64,000 nucleotides of DNA, from positions 186,001 to 250,000 of the forward strand of contig NZ_PCPT01000005.1 of the NCBI RefSeq assembly GCF_002975435.1. The letters run 5' to 3'. Both the position numbers and the translations under genes were made by a program. Shown here piece after piece: positions 56,329-64,000 of the stretch. Within the stretch, counting starts at the first letter, position 1; each line of letters begins with the position of its first letter. The notes below the pieces were generated by a model, which did not search any database, was not told the DNA's origin, and saw only the letters and a list, made by a program, of their open reading frames with translations. The stretch is from Arthrobacter sp. MYb227 (GTDB taxonomy: Bacteria; Actinomycetota; Actinomycetes; Actinomycetales; Micrococcaceae).

Positions 56329-56615
56329 CAGATACCCCGTTCCTTGCTGTGTAGGACTTTCACCCGTGATTCGTCCACAGTCAAACACGCTAGGTTCATT
56401 GGTGCAATCGATTGCAGGCTGGGGTACCGGGTCTGGGTGATCGACGAATAGTAGTGGCGTGCAAGCGCGGAGCTATTCGCTTCTGGGTGGTGGTGCGACT
56501 GCTGGTAGTGAGTGGTGTGACGAGCGGATCAAAATAAAAGGTTGTAGCTTCAACTAAATGGTGTAATACTTGAACTAAGCACCAATAACTCCCCACAGCC
56601 TAAGGAACCTCCGCG

Positions 56616-57485
56616 ATGGCACATACAACTCAAGACCAACTTTCAGCAGACCTCACCATGGGCACTGTCAAGCTCAAGGTAGGAGACATGAAAAACATGA
56701 GCACCTACTACCAAAAGGCGCTCGGCCTAGAAATCCTCTCAGAATCGGCATCGGGCACCATGCTCGGGCGCAACGGTTTGGAGCTGGTCCACCTCGCCGA
56801 CGGCCACGGACTGAACCTGCCCGCACGTGGCGAAGCCGGACTCTTCCACACCGCGCTACTTTTCGACACCCAGCCCGACCTCGCGGCAACGGTCCTTTCC
56901 GCAGCCCAATACGATGGCTCACTCTTTACCGGATCCTCCGACCACCTGGTCTCCGAAGCCTTCTACTTCAATGACCCAGAAGGTAACGGCATCGAACTCT
57001 ACTGGGACCGCCCACGCGACACCTGGACGTGGAACGGTGACACCGTAGCCATGGACACCATCTATCTAGACCCCAACGACTACCTCAACAAGCATGTCAA
57101 CGAGGCAGCAGTTAGCGGTCAAAGCACGGCTAGCGCCGGAATCGGTCACGTTCACCTACAGGTAGGGGACGTACCCACGGCAGAAAAGTTCTATGTAGAC
57201 ACACTAGGCTTCGCTAAAACCACAAGCTTCCACGGTCAAGCGCTCTTCGTCTCCGCCGGCGGATACCACCACCACATGGCAATGAACGTCTGGAATTCCC
57301 GCGGAGCCGGACCGCGCAAGGACACCCTGGGTTTGGGCGAGGTGCTCATCACTGTGCCGAACACCGACGAAGTTGGAGCGCTCGCCGATCGACTCAAGAC
57401 TGCCGGAATCGCCAGCCACCATACCGGTTCCGAACTGCGCTTCGATGACCCATGGGCCAATAAGCTGCGCGTTGCCGTGGGCTAG
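56616..57485 (+). CDS. VOC-family protein (catechol 2,3-dioxygenase-like)
   Basis: A 289-residue protein with two vicinal-oxygen-chelate repeats. The first has VKLKVGDMKNMSTYYQKALG and ends with FNDPEGNGIELYWD; the second starts at GIGHVHLQVGDV and has GGYHHHMAMNVWNSRG. The metal-binding His and Glu of extradiol dioxygenases or glyoxalases fit these positions. ATG 56616 has AGGAACC upstream. The last ~70 residues recur in a broken copy at 59484-59718. The substrate cannot be told. Confidence 0.85.
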   Translation: MAHTTQDQLSADLTMGTVKLKVGDMKNMSTYYQKALGLEILSESASGTMLGRNGLELVHLADGHGLNLPARGEAGLFHTALLFDTQPDLAATVLSAAQYDGSLFTGSSDHLVSEAFYFNDPEGNGIELYWDRPRDTWTWNGDTVAMDTIYLDPNDYLNKHVNEAAVSGQSTASAGIGHVHLQVGDVPTAEKFYVDTLGFAKTTSFHGQALFVSAGGYHHHMAMNVWNSRGAGPRKDTLGLGEVLITVPNTDEVGALADRLKTAGIASHHTGSELRFDDPWANKLRVAVG

Positions 57486-57934
57486 ACGAAATCCTGAACC
57501 GTAAACATCTATTTCGATAGTGAGGTAATTTACCGGAGAGCGCTTCTTTAACCAAAAATGGGGTTCAAGACCTAGTGATGAATCATCACGGAGGTGAACT
57601 CTTTTGTCTGGGTGGTTGCATCGACCCCTTGATGAAACTTCAGAACTACAAAATAGGTGGTTACACGAATAACCGCTTAACAACAGATCGGGACTTCATT
57701 GTGTGACCTTACGTGATCGATTTTCCGCTATGAACTTGTTAAGCAGATCTTTGCTAGCCAAGACGCTCCGGAGCTACCGGGCTAGTTTTGGAAAGGGTTT
57801 AAAGCGGAAGTCATCAATCGGCCGTAAGTTGAATGAATGGGTGAATCTACTAGTGCGGACGGCATTGACGGTTTCTTGAAGCGTCATACCTTAGATATAG
57901 GGTTGGTAAGTCATCATTCGTAGATAGGGATTTC
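57486..57934. other. Non-coding stretch
   Basis: About 450 bp between the VOC gene and the lipoprotein gene. No supportable gene or repeat. Confidence 0.35.
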
Positions 57935-58612
57935 ATGAAGAAGATTTTTTTGGGGGCTGCCTCTGTGCTTTGCATCCTAGGACTGGCAGGTTGTGCCAGT
58001 GATGGGGGTGCAGCCGGAAACAGCGCAGCAGTAGCTGAGTCTTCGGCCGCCGCTGAGTCTGCCGCCGCGGCTTCGTCGGCGGCTGCATCTTCGGCGGCTG
58101 CAGAGTCTTCAGCTTCGGAAGCATCGGCTAAGGCTGCGGCTGAAGAGGCCAAGGCAGAAGCGGAGAAAGCAGCCGCAGAGCAAGAAGCGGCTCAGAAGGA
58201 AGCAACTGCGAAGGCGAAGAAAGAAAAAGCAGATGCTAAGGCGAAGATCGATAACGCTAAGCCAATGACATCAAGGGATCTGGCTCGCTTGGTAAAGAAG
58301 CCTGATAGCGCAAAGGGTGACGTTGTTGTCGTCTATGGAAATATCACTCAGTTCGATGCCGCGACTGGTGACTGCACTTTCCGCGCAAATGTCGCACATA
58401 CCAGAATGTCGAGTTCGTGGAAGTATGAGCACAACTCCATGTTTGTAGGAGGAGACGGCGAAGAAGAGTGCCCAAAGCTTGATGATGTCGTTGCGGATGA
58501 CAACGTCAAGATAGTTGCAACTTCGCTAGGTTCTTTCAGCTATGACACACAGGTGGGTGGCAACACTACCGTGCCTTTATTCAAGGTTGAAAAAATTTCA
58601 CTGCTGAAGTAA
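57935..58612 (+). CDS. Predicted lipoprotein with Ala/Ser/Glu-rich coiled region
   Basis: A 225-residue exported protein. It begins MKKIFLGAASVLCILGLAGC with lipobox LAGC, so it is membrane-anchored through Cys20. Residues ~28-110 are almost entirely Ala, Ser, Glu and Lys in a helical, probably coiled-coil spacer. The last ~115 residues form a small domain with one Cys pair (DCTF and ECPK). The repetitive Ala/Ser codons suggest a slippage-prone region. A hairpin terminator follows at 58620. Function unknown. Confidence 0.78.
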   Translation: MKKIFLGAASVLCILGLAGCASDGGAAGNSAAVAESSAAAESAAAASSAAASSAAAESSASEASAKAAAEEAKAEAEKAAAEQEAAQKEATAKAKKEKADAKAKIDNAKPMTSRDLARLVKKPDSAKGDVVVVYGNITQFDAATGDCTFRANVAHTRMSSSWKYEHNSMFVGGDGEEECPKLDDVVADDNVKIVATSLGSFSYDTQVGGNTTVPLFKVEKISLLK

Positions 58613-58619
58613 TGGCTAG

Positions 58620-58653
58620 ATGCTGGGAACAGGTCACGGCTTGTTCCCAGCAT
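58620..58653 (+). terminator. Hairpin terminator after the lipoprotein
   Basis: ATGCTGGGAACA (58620-58631) pairs perfectly with TGTTCCCAGCAT (58642-58653), loop 10. It lies eight bases after the stop codon. The T-run is weak. Confidence 0.6.
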
Positions 58654-59483
58654 CATTGATCTTAATTCAAGAGCACCCTGACGAATCAGGGGTAACCCGG
58701 GTACCGAAGAATGACTTTTTTGCGTGGCAAATTGGCATTGGGCAAGGCCTAAATAACGGGAAACTAAGCCGAAGCGATAGGACTCTACTGCGGTGTTGGT
58801 CAGCAAGCATGTCACTGAACTATCGCAGAGTTTCCTAGGTGTTGAGTTCATACTCCCAACCGGTCAAGAGGCTTAGCAGTAGGTCGCAGGTTCTGGATCT
58901 CTACCGGCAAATTGCACCGATATTGGTTTTGTTTCGGCAGGATAAGATCCAGGCCGTTGCCGCGGACTGCTTCGGCCCAACACAGCCTAGAACCTCGCGG
59001 CAGTACCGCACTTTAGTGCGGATCCTTACAGAGTCAATAGCCCGCCGCGAACCCGTTGACCTAAGTGAACTAGCCCGAAAGTGCACTGTGTTTATGGGCC
59101 AGGCCGATACCGTGCTTCAAGACCGGGATCACATAGATCAATTCCATAAAACGCCGCCATTGTGTGTTGAACGAGGATGCCAGCGCCCAAGACCGTTACT
59201 CAGTGTTTCGACGCTTGCTCTGGGTGCCGTCACTGCAGCTGGGCGCTGATCGAAATCGGGTGGAAAAAATCCTTAGGGATCGCAGCTTGCGCGTAGAGCC
59301 CGACTCTATCGATATCTACGCGATTACTTCATTCAAGAAGCCGATCGGCGAGAATCTAAATGACCATGAAAGGGCCTACCGGAAGCGGACCTGATCTCAT
59401 CGGGTGAGGAGCGTTCAATCGCCCAACTGAATAAATGCAAGATCTCTGCGACCGAATACCGTGCCGCCATGCCAGCGGATATC
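58654..59483 (+). pseudogene. Decayed gene with several frameshifts
   Basis: Protein-like segments appear in different plus-strand frames one after another: LDLYRQIAPILVLFRQDK (from about 58895), then NRVEKILRDRSLRVEPDS (~59245), then EERSIAQLNKCKISATEYRA (~59405). Together they look like one gene of ~190 residues broken by at least two frameshifts. I do not recognise the family. The stretch runs directly into the VOC fragment. Confidence 0.35.
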
Positions 59484-59718
59484 GCACCACATGGCCATGA
59501 ACGTTTGGAACTCCCGTGGAACCGAACCACACAGGAACACCTTAAGTTTAAGCGAAGTGTCAATCACAGTGCCCAACGTGGCTAAGATAGGAGCGCTCGG
59601 AGACCGCCTGAAGATTGCTGGAATCGCCAGCCGCCAGACCGGTGCCGCGTTGTGCTTCGAAGACCCCTGGACCAGTAAGCTGCGCGTTGCAGTCGGTAAC
59701 TGCGAAACGGCGCTCTAA
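59484..59718 (+). pseudogene. 3' fragment of a second VOC-family gene
   Basis: HHMAMNVWNSRG, then IGALGDRLKIAGIAS and EDPWTSKLRVAVG, reproduce the end of the intact VOC protein at 57268-57481, with many substitutions. Nucleotide identity is also obvious (CCACATGGCCATGAACGT against CCACATGGCAATGAACGT). The 5' two thirds are missing. It ends at a stop at 59718, so this is an old, truncated duplicate. Confidence 0.75.
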
Positions 59719-59798
59719 GTAGCTGTTGGACCGATGTGTATGGCAACGGGTAATCGGTCACCCAGCGCCACCCACAGAGCCACGAAGCTTGAGCCGGG

Positions 59799-60200
59799 TT
59801 ACGCGCTGAAGAGCGCTGGCAACGGCGCCAATGGGACGATCCCCGAGGCCCGAGCGGCAAGCTGTGCATCCAGCGCCACCAGCGCGTCGGCCTGCAGCAC
59901 GCCGACCGCGAGGTACTCGGCATCACCCAGTGAATCCCACCCGTGCTTGCGCGCCAGCTTCCAGGCGGTGCCGCGCGATACCCGGTCGCCCAGGGTGCGG
60001 ATTTTCACCGCGGTCATGGATTCGTGCAGGGGCAAGGCTCCGGCTTCATCCAGCGTGCCGGCTTCCACCTCGGCGAGCAGCAGTTCGAGGGCTGCGGTGC
60101 GGATGGCGTGGGGTGCAACAAGTTGGTGGCCGGGGTGCACCGGGGTGCCAGACCGCACGATGGCCAGCAGTGCGGGAGGGTCGATCGCGAAGCGTGTCAT
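59799..60200 (-). CDS. PIN-domain protein (VapC-like)
   Basis: A 133-residue protein with the PIN fold. FAIDPPALLAIV provides the first Asp, a mid Glu lies in AALELLLAEVEAG, and SLGDAEYLAVGVLQADALVALDAQL gives the last acidic residues. Most such proteins are toxin RNases of type II modules, but no antitoxin gene is next to it: the upstream gene on the same strand is an unrelated membrane protein, 32 bp away. It may be an orphan or have another role. Confidence 0.72.
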   Translation of the reverse strand: MTRFAIDPPALLAIVRSGTPVHPGHQLVAPHAIRTAALELLLAEVEAGTLDEAGALPLHESMTAVKIRTLGDRVSRGTAWKLARKHGWDSLGDAEYLAVGVLQADALVALDAQLAARASGIVPLAPLPALFSA

Positions 60201-60232
60201 GGCTTCACCCTACGCCCCGGGTTTTCCGCTTG

Positions 60233-61078
60233 TCAGGCCTCGGGGCTGTAAACGACCGTCGAGGCCAACGGCCATCCGGTGACCGATTCGAAGGGATCAT
60301 CCTCGTCCGTGTTGGCCGCATCGAGCTGCTCGTGCGGCACGTCGATGAGCAGGGTGTCAAGGACGCCGTCATGCACCTGCAGGCTCACCCGCATCGGGTG
60401 CCCGTCGTCGGTGGTGAAGTCGGCGTGGACCGGGAAGGTGAAATTGCGCGGCACGGTGCGCACCGCATCTTCCGGCACCACGAAGGTGAGGCCGCAGGTG
60501 AACTCGTCGGGCCCGACCCAGTGCTGCTCCTTGGCGCTTTTCAGCTGCTCGCGCAGCTGCGCGGCGCCGAAGTCATCGGTGGCGTTGAGCATGCCGGCGA
60601 CCAGGTCGCGGACGTTCGTGGTGATCTCCCGTTCGGCCGGTCCGTCATCGTTCCCGTACGCGACCGGGTCCGGTGCCTCGGCCGGAGGTTCGAGCAGCAC
60701 CAGAGCCGCGGTGAGGATACCGGAGCCCACAGCCATGAGTGGGCGCGGGTTGTTGATGCCGCGGCGCAGCAGCCCCTGGTGGATCTTGCCATCCAGCGTG
60801 AAGCTGTAATGCGTGGCGATGGCTCCCAGCGCACCCAGGCCCAGGGCGAGGGAACCGCGCAGGATGTTGCCGGGCTTGTATTCCTCGCTGCCCGAGCTGC
60901 CGACCCAGGCCACGGCCGCGTAGGCGGCAGCGGAGCCGGTGACTAGGCCCCTGCGGGTGCACGGCTTGAAGCGGGCCGGGTCAATCAGCGTCAGCGCCCC
61001 GCTGGCCGCACCGGCGAGCAGGGAGGGCAGGATGCGTACACGGGCGCTTTTCTTGGATGTGTCGGGGGTAAAAGTCAT
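60233..61078 (-). CDS. Unknown membrane-anchored protein
   Basis: A 281-residue protein. The first ~135 residues have three to four weakly hydrophobic segments (LPSLLAGAASGALTLI, LALGLGALGAIATHY, LMAVGSGILTAALVLL); the rest is a hydrophilic acidic domain with FPVHADFTTDDGHPMRV. No family recognised. It lies in the GC-rich right end of the window. ATG 61078. Confidence 0.65.
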   Translation of the reverse strand: MTFTPDTSKKSARVRILPSLLAGAASGALTLIDPARFKPCTRRGLVTGSAAAYAAVAWVGSSGSEEYKPGNILRGSLALGLGALGAIATHYSFTLDGKIHQGLLRRGINNPRPLMAVGSGILTAALVLLEPPAEAPDPVAYGNDDGPAEREITTNVRDLVAGMLNATDDFGAAQLREQLKSAKEQHWVGPDEFTCGLTFVVPEDAVRTVPRNFTFPVHADFTTDDGHPMRVSLQVHDGVLDTLLIDVPHEQLDAANTDEDDPFESVTGWPLASTVVYSPEA

Positions 61079-61497
61079 GGCTCCAGACTACCGCTGCATT
61101 CCTCGGTGACGGGTCTGGTCAGTGAGGGTTTTGGTGATCCGCTCCACCCGGCAGGCGGGAGCCCGGGTGCCGGGTCGTTGGTCAGGACCGCCTCTAGCGC
61201 GGCCAAGAACTGGCCGGGATGGTCCCGGTGCGGCGGACGCGTCTGTGTTGCTGGGTGGTTGTGACTCCGAAGGCGGTGTGCCGTGCCATGGTGGTTCATC
61301 TCTTCCCCTTGGCTGGTTCAAGGCTATGGATCCCCCTGCGCCTCACGGCAGGGTGCCATGTCCTGTTCTGGGCGGGAGAAATGTCCCAGGTCGGAGTATT
61401 TTTCGGGAGTTTTGCGCAGCCAAACTGAAGGTTTGTTCGTTCGCAGCTACTAGCAATGTCAGGAGAACCACAGCGCTTGGGGGGAAATGAAATAGCG
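61079..61497. other. GC-rich stretch without a supported gene
   Basis: About 420 bp. Short open frames occur on both strands, as expected at this GC content, but none shows a start with ribosome binding site or a known motif. Confidence 0.35.
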
Positions 61498-62580
61498 GTG
61501 AGCCGCGGGAAGAAGCTCGGCGGGCTCATCGCCGGGGTGGTGGCGCTGGTCTTGGTGGCCACGGGCTGCAGCCAGGCGCCGGCGCAGCAGGAGAGCACCG
61601 ACGAGGTCCGGATCACCGTCATCCGGGTCATCGACGGGGACACCATCGTGGCCGATGTCTTGGGGAACAGAGACCACGGTGCGGCTGCTGAGCATCGACA
61701 CCCCTGAATCCAAGCACCTGGATCGGCCGGTCGAGTGCCTTGGTGCCGAGGCCACCGCGTTCACCAAATCGCTGTTGGCCCCCGGGGGGATGCCATCGAG
61801 CTGTCCTGCGACGTCACCAGGCAGGATTTTCACGGGCGCACGCTGGTGGGGGTGTGCAAGGACCGGAGCCTGGTGAACGCTGACATTGCCGCGGCCGGGT
61901 TCGTCGTCGCGGTGCTCTTCGCGCCCAACGAGCGCTTCTATCCGGAGGTGCAGGCCGCAGAGCAGCGGGCTCAGGAGTACGGCAACTGGCTCTTCGAGCC
62001 CGGGATCGACTGCACCGTACCGGCGATGGTCGAGGACGCCGTGGCAGGGCTCGACGCACTCGATGACACGGTCCCGGCGGGTGCCGCCGGCGTGGAGGCG
62101 GCCTTGGGGGGAGTCGTCACCGCGGCCATCGTGGTCTTGAGGACCAAGAATGCGGCGCTGAAGGCGCTGGATTCCTCGGCGGACTCGGTCAACTCGGTGG
62201 TGTGGGCGGCCGGCAAAGCCACCTACCTGCCGGTGCTGAATGCCGCGATGGACCGCGCCACGGGCATCGAGAGCATGCTGGCCGGAAAGCAAGCCGCTTT
62301 GGCACAGGCCAAGAAGGAAGCCGAAGAGGGAAAAGTCGCCAAGGCCAAGAAAGAGGCCGAGCAAAGGAAGGCAGCGCTGGAGCGCCAGGCCGAGGAACGC
62401 GAGGAGGAACAGAAGGGTAACGAGCGTGAGACCGAGACCGAGGTAAAGAAGACGCCGGGAGACGGGGCTCTGGAAAAGAAGGGCAAGCCCAAGAACGGCG
62501 GATTCCCCGGCTACAACGGGCCACGTTGCTACGGGAACGGCGGCACGGACTGGGAGTTCTGCTGGCCGGAGTCCGAATAA
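61498..62580 (+). pseudogene. Thermonuclease-like (SNase) lipoprotein, frameshifted twice
   Basis: Reads as one exported protein split over three frames. From GTG 61498: signal peptide GLIAGVVALVLVATGC (lipobox ATGC), then RITVIRVIDGDTIVADVL. Near 61655 the frame shifts to TTVRLLSIDTPESKHLDRP, and near 61787 it shifts again to DAIELSCDVTRQDFHGRT, running to the stop at 62580. Together these rebuild the SNase fold with its Asp/Arg motifs (VIDGDT and RLLSIDTPE). The C-terminal half is a Glu/Lys coiled region ending in YGNGGTDWEFCWPESE. Both shifts fall at G tracts, so they may be real decay or sequence errors. Confidence 0.75.
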
Positions 62581-62680
62581 CCGCTCGCGGTTCGCGTGGC
62601 CCATGTCCCGGGACCTGATTTGTTGCTAGACTCCGCGCCAAGTGGCTGCACCGACGATGCGAGGAAAACGGGGATACGAC

Positions 62681-63145
62681 ATGGGTACGTTCAAGGAGGA
62701 ACTTCCGGCGGATCTTGCCGCGGTGGCCGGGCCATTTGCGGCCGCGGCGGCACCGTTCGAGGCCGCGCGCGGCAACGACAAGGCGCCCGACACGCACGCC
62801 GAATTCCTCGAGGTGGCGGGGTTCCTCGTCGGTGTGGTGGGGCTGCTGGTGTCGTTGATCGGCGTGTATAGCGCGGGGATCGAGGCCCGGCGCAGACGCG
62901 TCCCGGATTTCCAGCAGCTGCTTGACGGGCTGGTTGCCGGAACCACCAGCCCCCAGGAAGCCCTCGCCACGCTGGGCCGCTGGAAGCCGGAACTGACCCC
63001 GGCCGAGGTGGCCGAGCAATGGAAGAGCGGGAACATCGCCCGCTACCAGGAGGTCCTGGGCCGGCTGGGGTACCCGCCTGCTGTGGTCGAGAAGATCCTG
63101 CAGGCCAGCTTCGGGGCCATCGCGGAGTTGGCACAAAAGCCCTGA
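62681..63145 (+). CDS. Unknown small membrane protein
   Basis: A 154-residue protein with one transmembrane helix (FLVGVVGLLVSLIGVYSAG) after an Ala-rich head and a basic stop-transfer EARRRRV. The C-terminal half is helical and cytoplasmic or extracellular. ATG 62681 has GGGG seven bases before it. No family recognised. Confidence 0.68.
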   Translation: MGTFKEELPADLAAVAGPFAAAAAPFEAARGNDKAPDTHAEFLEVAGFLVGVVGLLVSLIGVYSAGIEARRRRVPDFQQLLDGLVAGTTSPQEALATLGRWKPELTPAEVAEQWKSGNIARYQEVLGRLGYPPAVVEKILQASFGAIAELAQKP

Positions 63146-63304
63146 GCGTGGCTTCCGGTTACAGCGCGCTGGGTGGTGCAATGCCAGTGCCGCGGCCCGG
63201 CTGAAGGGGCAGTAAAAACGGGTCTTGGGGTGTTCCAAAATGTCGGTGCCCGCGCCTATTGTGGGTACCGGAAAACCACCGGAGACACCCGAAGGAGAAT
63301 CACC

Positions 63305-63859
63305 ATGAGCACCTTGATCGATCGAACGAACACCGCGCTGATGGTGATCGATGTCCAGAACGACGTCGTGGGCGATGCCTACCACCGCGAGGAAACCATC
63401 GCCAACATCAATGCGCTGGTTCGCAAGGCCCGCGCCGCGAACACCCCGGTTATCTGGGTCCAGCACTCGGACGAAGACATGGAAATCGGAAGTCAGGGCT
63501 GGGAAATCGTTCCCGAGCTTTCACCGGCGCCCGGGGAGCCGGTCATCCAGAAAACCTACGGCGATGCCTTCGAAGCAACGGACTTGGAAACGGTGCTGGC
63601 AGGAGTGGGGGTCGGGAAGCTGGTGGTATCCGGTGCCCAGTCGGATGCGTGCATCCGGTCCACCGCCCACGGCGCCTTCGCTCGCGGCTACGACGTCACG
63701 CTGGTTTCCGACGCGCACACCACCAGCGACATGACCCCGTGGGGTGCCCCGGCACCCGAGCTGGCGATCTCGCACATCAACATGTACTGGCAGTTCCAGG
63801 GCGCGCCGGGCCGTCGCGCAGCGGTGGTGTCAACCGCGGACATGGAGTTCGGAAGCTAG
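63305..63859 (+). CDS. Isochorismatase-family cysteine hydrolase
   Basis: A 184-residue alpha/beta hydrolase of the isochorismatase/nicotinamidase superfamily. Catalytic Asp is in MVIDVQNDVVG, Lys in IQKTYGDAF, and the nucleophile Cys in SGAQSDACIRST. ATG 63305 has GAAGGAG eight bases upstream; the open frame begins earlier at 63173. The substrate (isochorismate, nicotinamide or other amide) cannot be decided. It is single and not linked to pathway genes here. Confidence 0.9.
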   Translation: MSTLIDRTNTALMVIDVQNDVVGDAYHREETIANINALVRKARAANTPVIWVQHSDEDMEIGSQGWEIVPELSPAPGEPVIQKTYGDAFEATDLETVLAGVGVGKLVVSGAQSDACIRSTAHGAFARGYDVTLVSDAHTTSDMTPWGAPAPELAISHINMYWQFQGAPGRRAAVVSTADMEFGS

Positions 63860-63960
63860 CTTCCCCGCGTGCACTACTTGCTTCCGACAAGCCGTTTCAT
63901 TGTTTTCGGGGATATTGGTGCACCGGGCCTGGCCGGAATCTTGAGGAGCCCTGGCAGCTT

Positions 63961-64000
63961 TTAGCGGGCCGGTCGCGCGGTCCAGACGGTGCGGCTGCCG
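63961..64000 (-). CDS. Possible C-terminus of a gene running off the window
   Basis: On the minus strand a frame reads SRTVWTARPAR and a stop at 63961-63963. It is too short to assign but looks like the end of a basic protein. Confidence 0.3.
   Translation of the reverse strand, partial: GSRTVWTARPAR

Noticed and set aside
57849-58152. Minus-strand frame rich in Ala/Asp/Glu
   Set aside because: It is only the complement of the Ala/Ser repeat region of the lipoprotein gene.
59831-60946. 371-codon open frame on the plus strand
   Set aside because: It lies antisense to the PIN-domain and membrane-protein genes in very GC-rich DNA; its composition (Arg/Pro/Gly) is that of a shadow frame.
61088-61321. 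77-codon minus-strand frame ending in a basic helix-like tail
   Set aside because: No ribosome binding site and a competing frame overlaps it; composition is explained by high GC.
61459-62604. 381-codon open frame on the minus strand
   Set aside because: Mirror of the thermonuclease-like gene at high GC; no start signal or family match.
62189-63466. 425-codon open frame on the minus strand
   Set aside because: Antisense to the thermonuclease-like, membrane-protein and isochorismatase genes; low-complexity Arg/Pro/Ser product without motifs.
1-64000. tRNA, rRNA, CRISPR arrays, insertion sequences, phage genes
   Set aside because: I looked for CCA-ended cloverleaves, regularly spaced repeats, transposase motifs and integrase motifs and found none that hold up.

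Overview
The window looks like the chromosome of a Gram-positive, moderate-to-high GC actinobacterium of the family Micrococcaceae (Arthrobacter / Glutamicibacter / Paeniglutamicibacter type). The basis is the housekeeping order yceD-rpmF-rnc-mutM-smc-ftsY-amtB-glnB ... ffh, frequent GTG/TTG starts, a head-to-head olefin cluster with the actinobacterial OleB-OleC fusion, and teichoic-acid polymerases. I saw no tRNA or rRNA genes, no insertion sequence and no CRISPR array.

Layout. 1-2.7 kb: two minus-strand CDP-glycerol glycerophosphotransferase (TagF-like) genes. 2.8-9.9 kb: yceD (apparently starting at ATT), rpmF, rnc, mutM, a convergent beta-lactamase-fold hydrolase, and smc. 10-14.2 kb: a family 2 glycosyltransferase, a convergent MFS transporter, and ftsY. 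14.3-16.1 kb: amtB-glnB with a candidate GlnR half-site. The PII protein has Phe at the usual modified Tyr51, and no glnD follows. 16.5-27.6 kb: two more TagF-like genes, a family 4 glycosyltransferase, and a 1824-residue secreted haem-peroxidase-like protein with three cell-wall-binding (CWB2) repeats inserted in it and RTX calcium-binding repeats behind it. 27.7-33.0 kb: a lipoprotein and the oleA-oleBC-oleD long-chain olefin operon. 33.4-39.3 kb: accessory genes, including an RloA/RloB (AbiL-like) ATPase/effector pair followed by an unknown protein with a hydrophobic Gly/Ala-rich segment. 39.3-43.6 kb: a glucose-6-phosphate dehydrogenase homologue, ffh, and an unknown membrane-anchored protein. 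43.6-57.5 kb: SDR-type oxidoreductase, CPBP protease, unknowns, a lipoprotein, a DUF726-type hydrolase, a PadR regulator with its HAAS membrane partner, a rhomboid protease, a YihY-family protein and a VOC/catechol-dioxygenase-type protein. 57.5-59.7 kb: a lipoprotein and a decayed stretch ending in a fragment of the VOC gene. From about 59.75 kb the base composition becomes clearly GC-richer, with a PIN-domain protein, unknowns, a frameshifted thermonuclease-like lipoprotein and an isochorismatase-family hydrolase.

How the genes fit together. yceD/rpmF/rnc serve ribosome and RNA processing, smc chromosome organisation, and ftsY/ffh the two SRP-pathway GTPases. In relatives, as I remember them, amtB-glnB-glnD and ffh sit close together; here about 25 kb of wall-polymer, surface, olefin and defence genes lie between glnB and ffh, and glnD is gone. 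Four TagF-like paralogues and two glycosyltransferases scattered between core genes suggest a teichoic-acid-like wall polymer whose genes are spread over the region. The strongest candidates for unusual biology are the PII protein with F51, the CWB2-in-peroxidase fusion, and the RloA/RloB pair with its downstream membrane protein.
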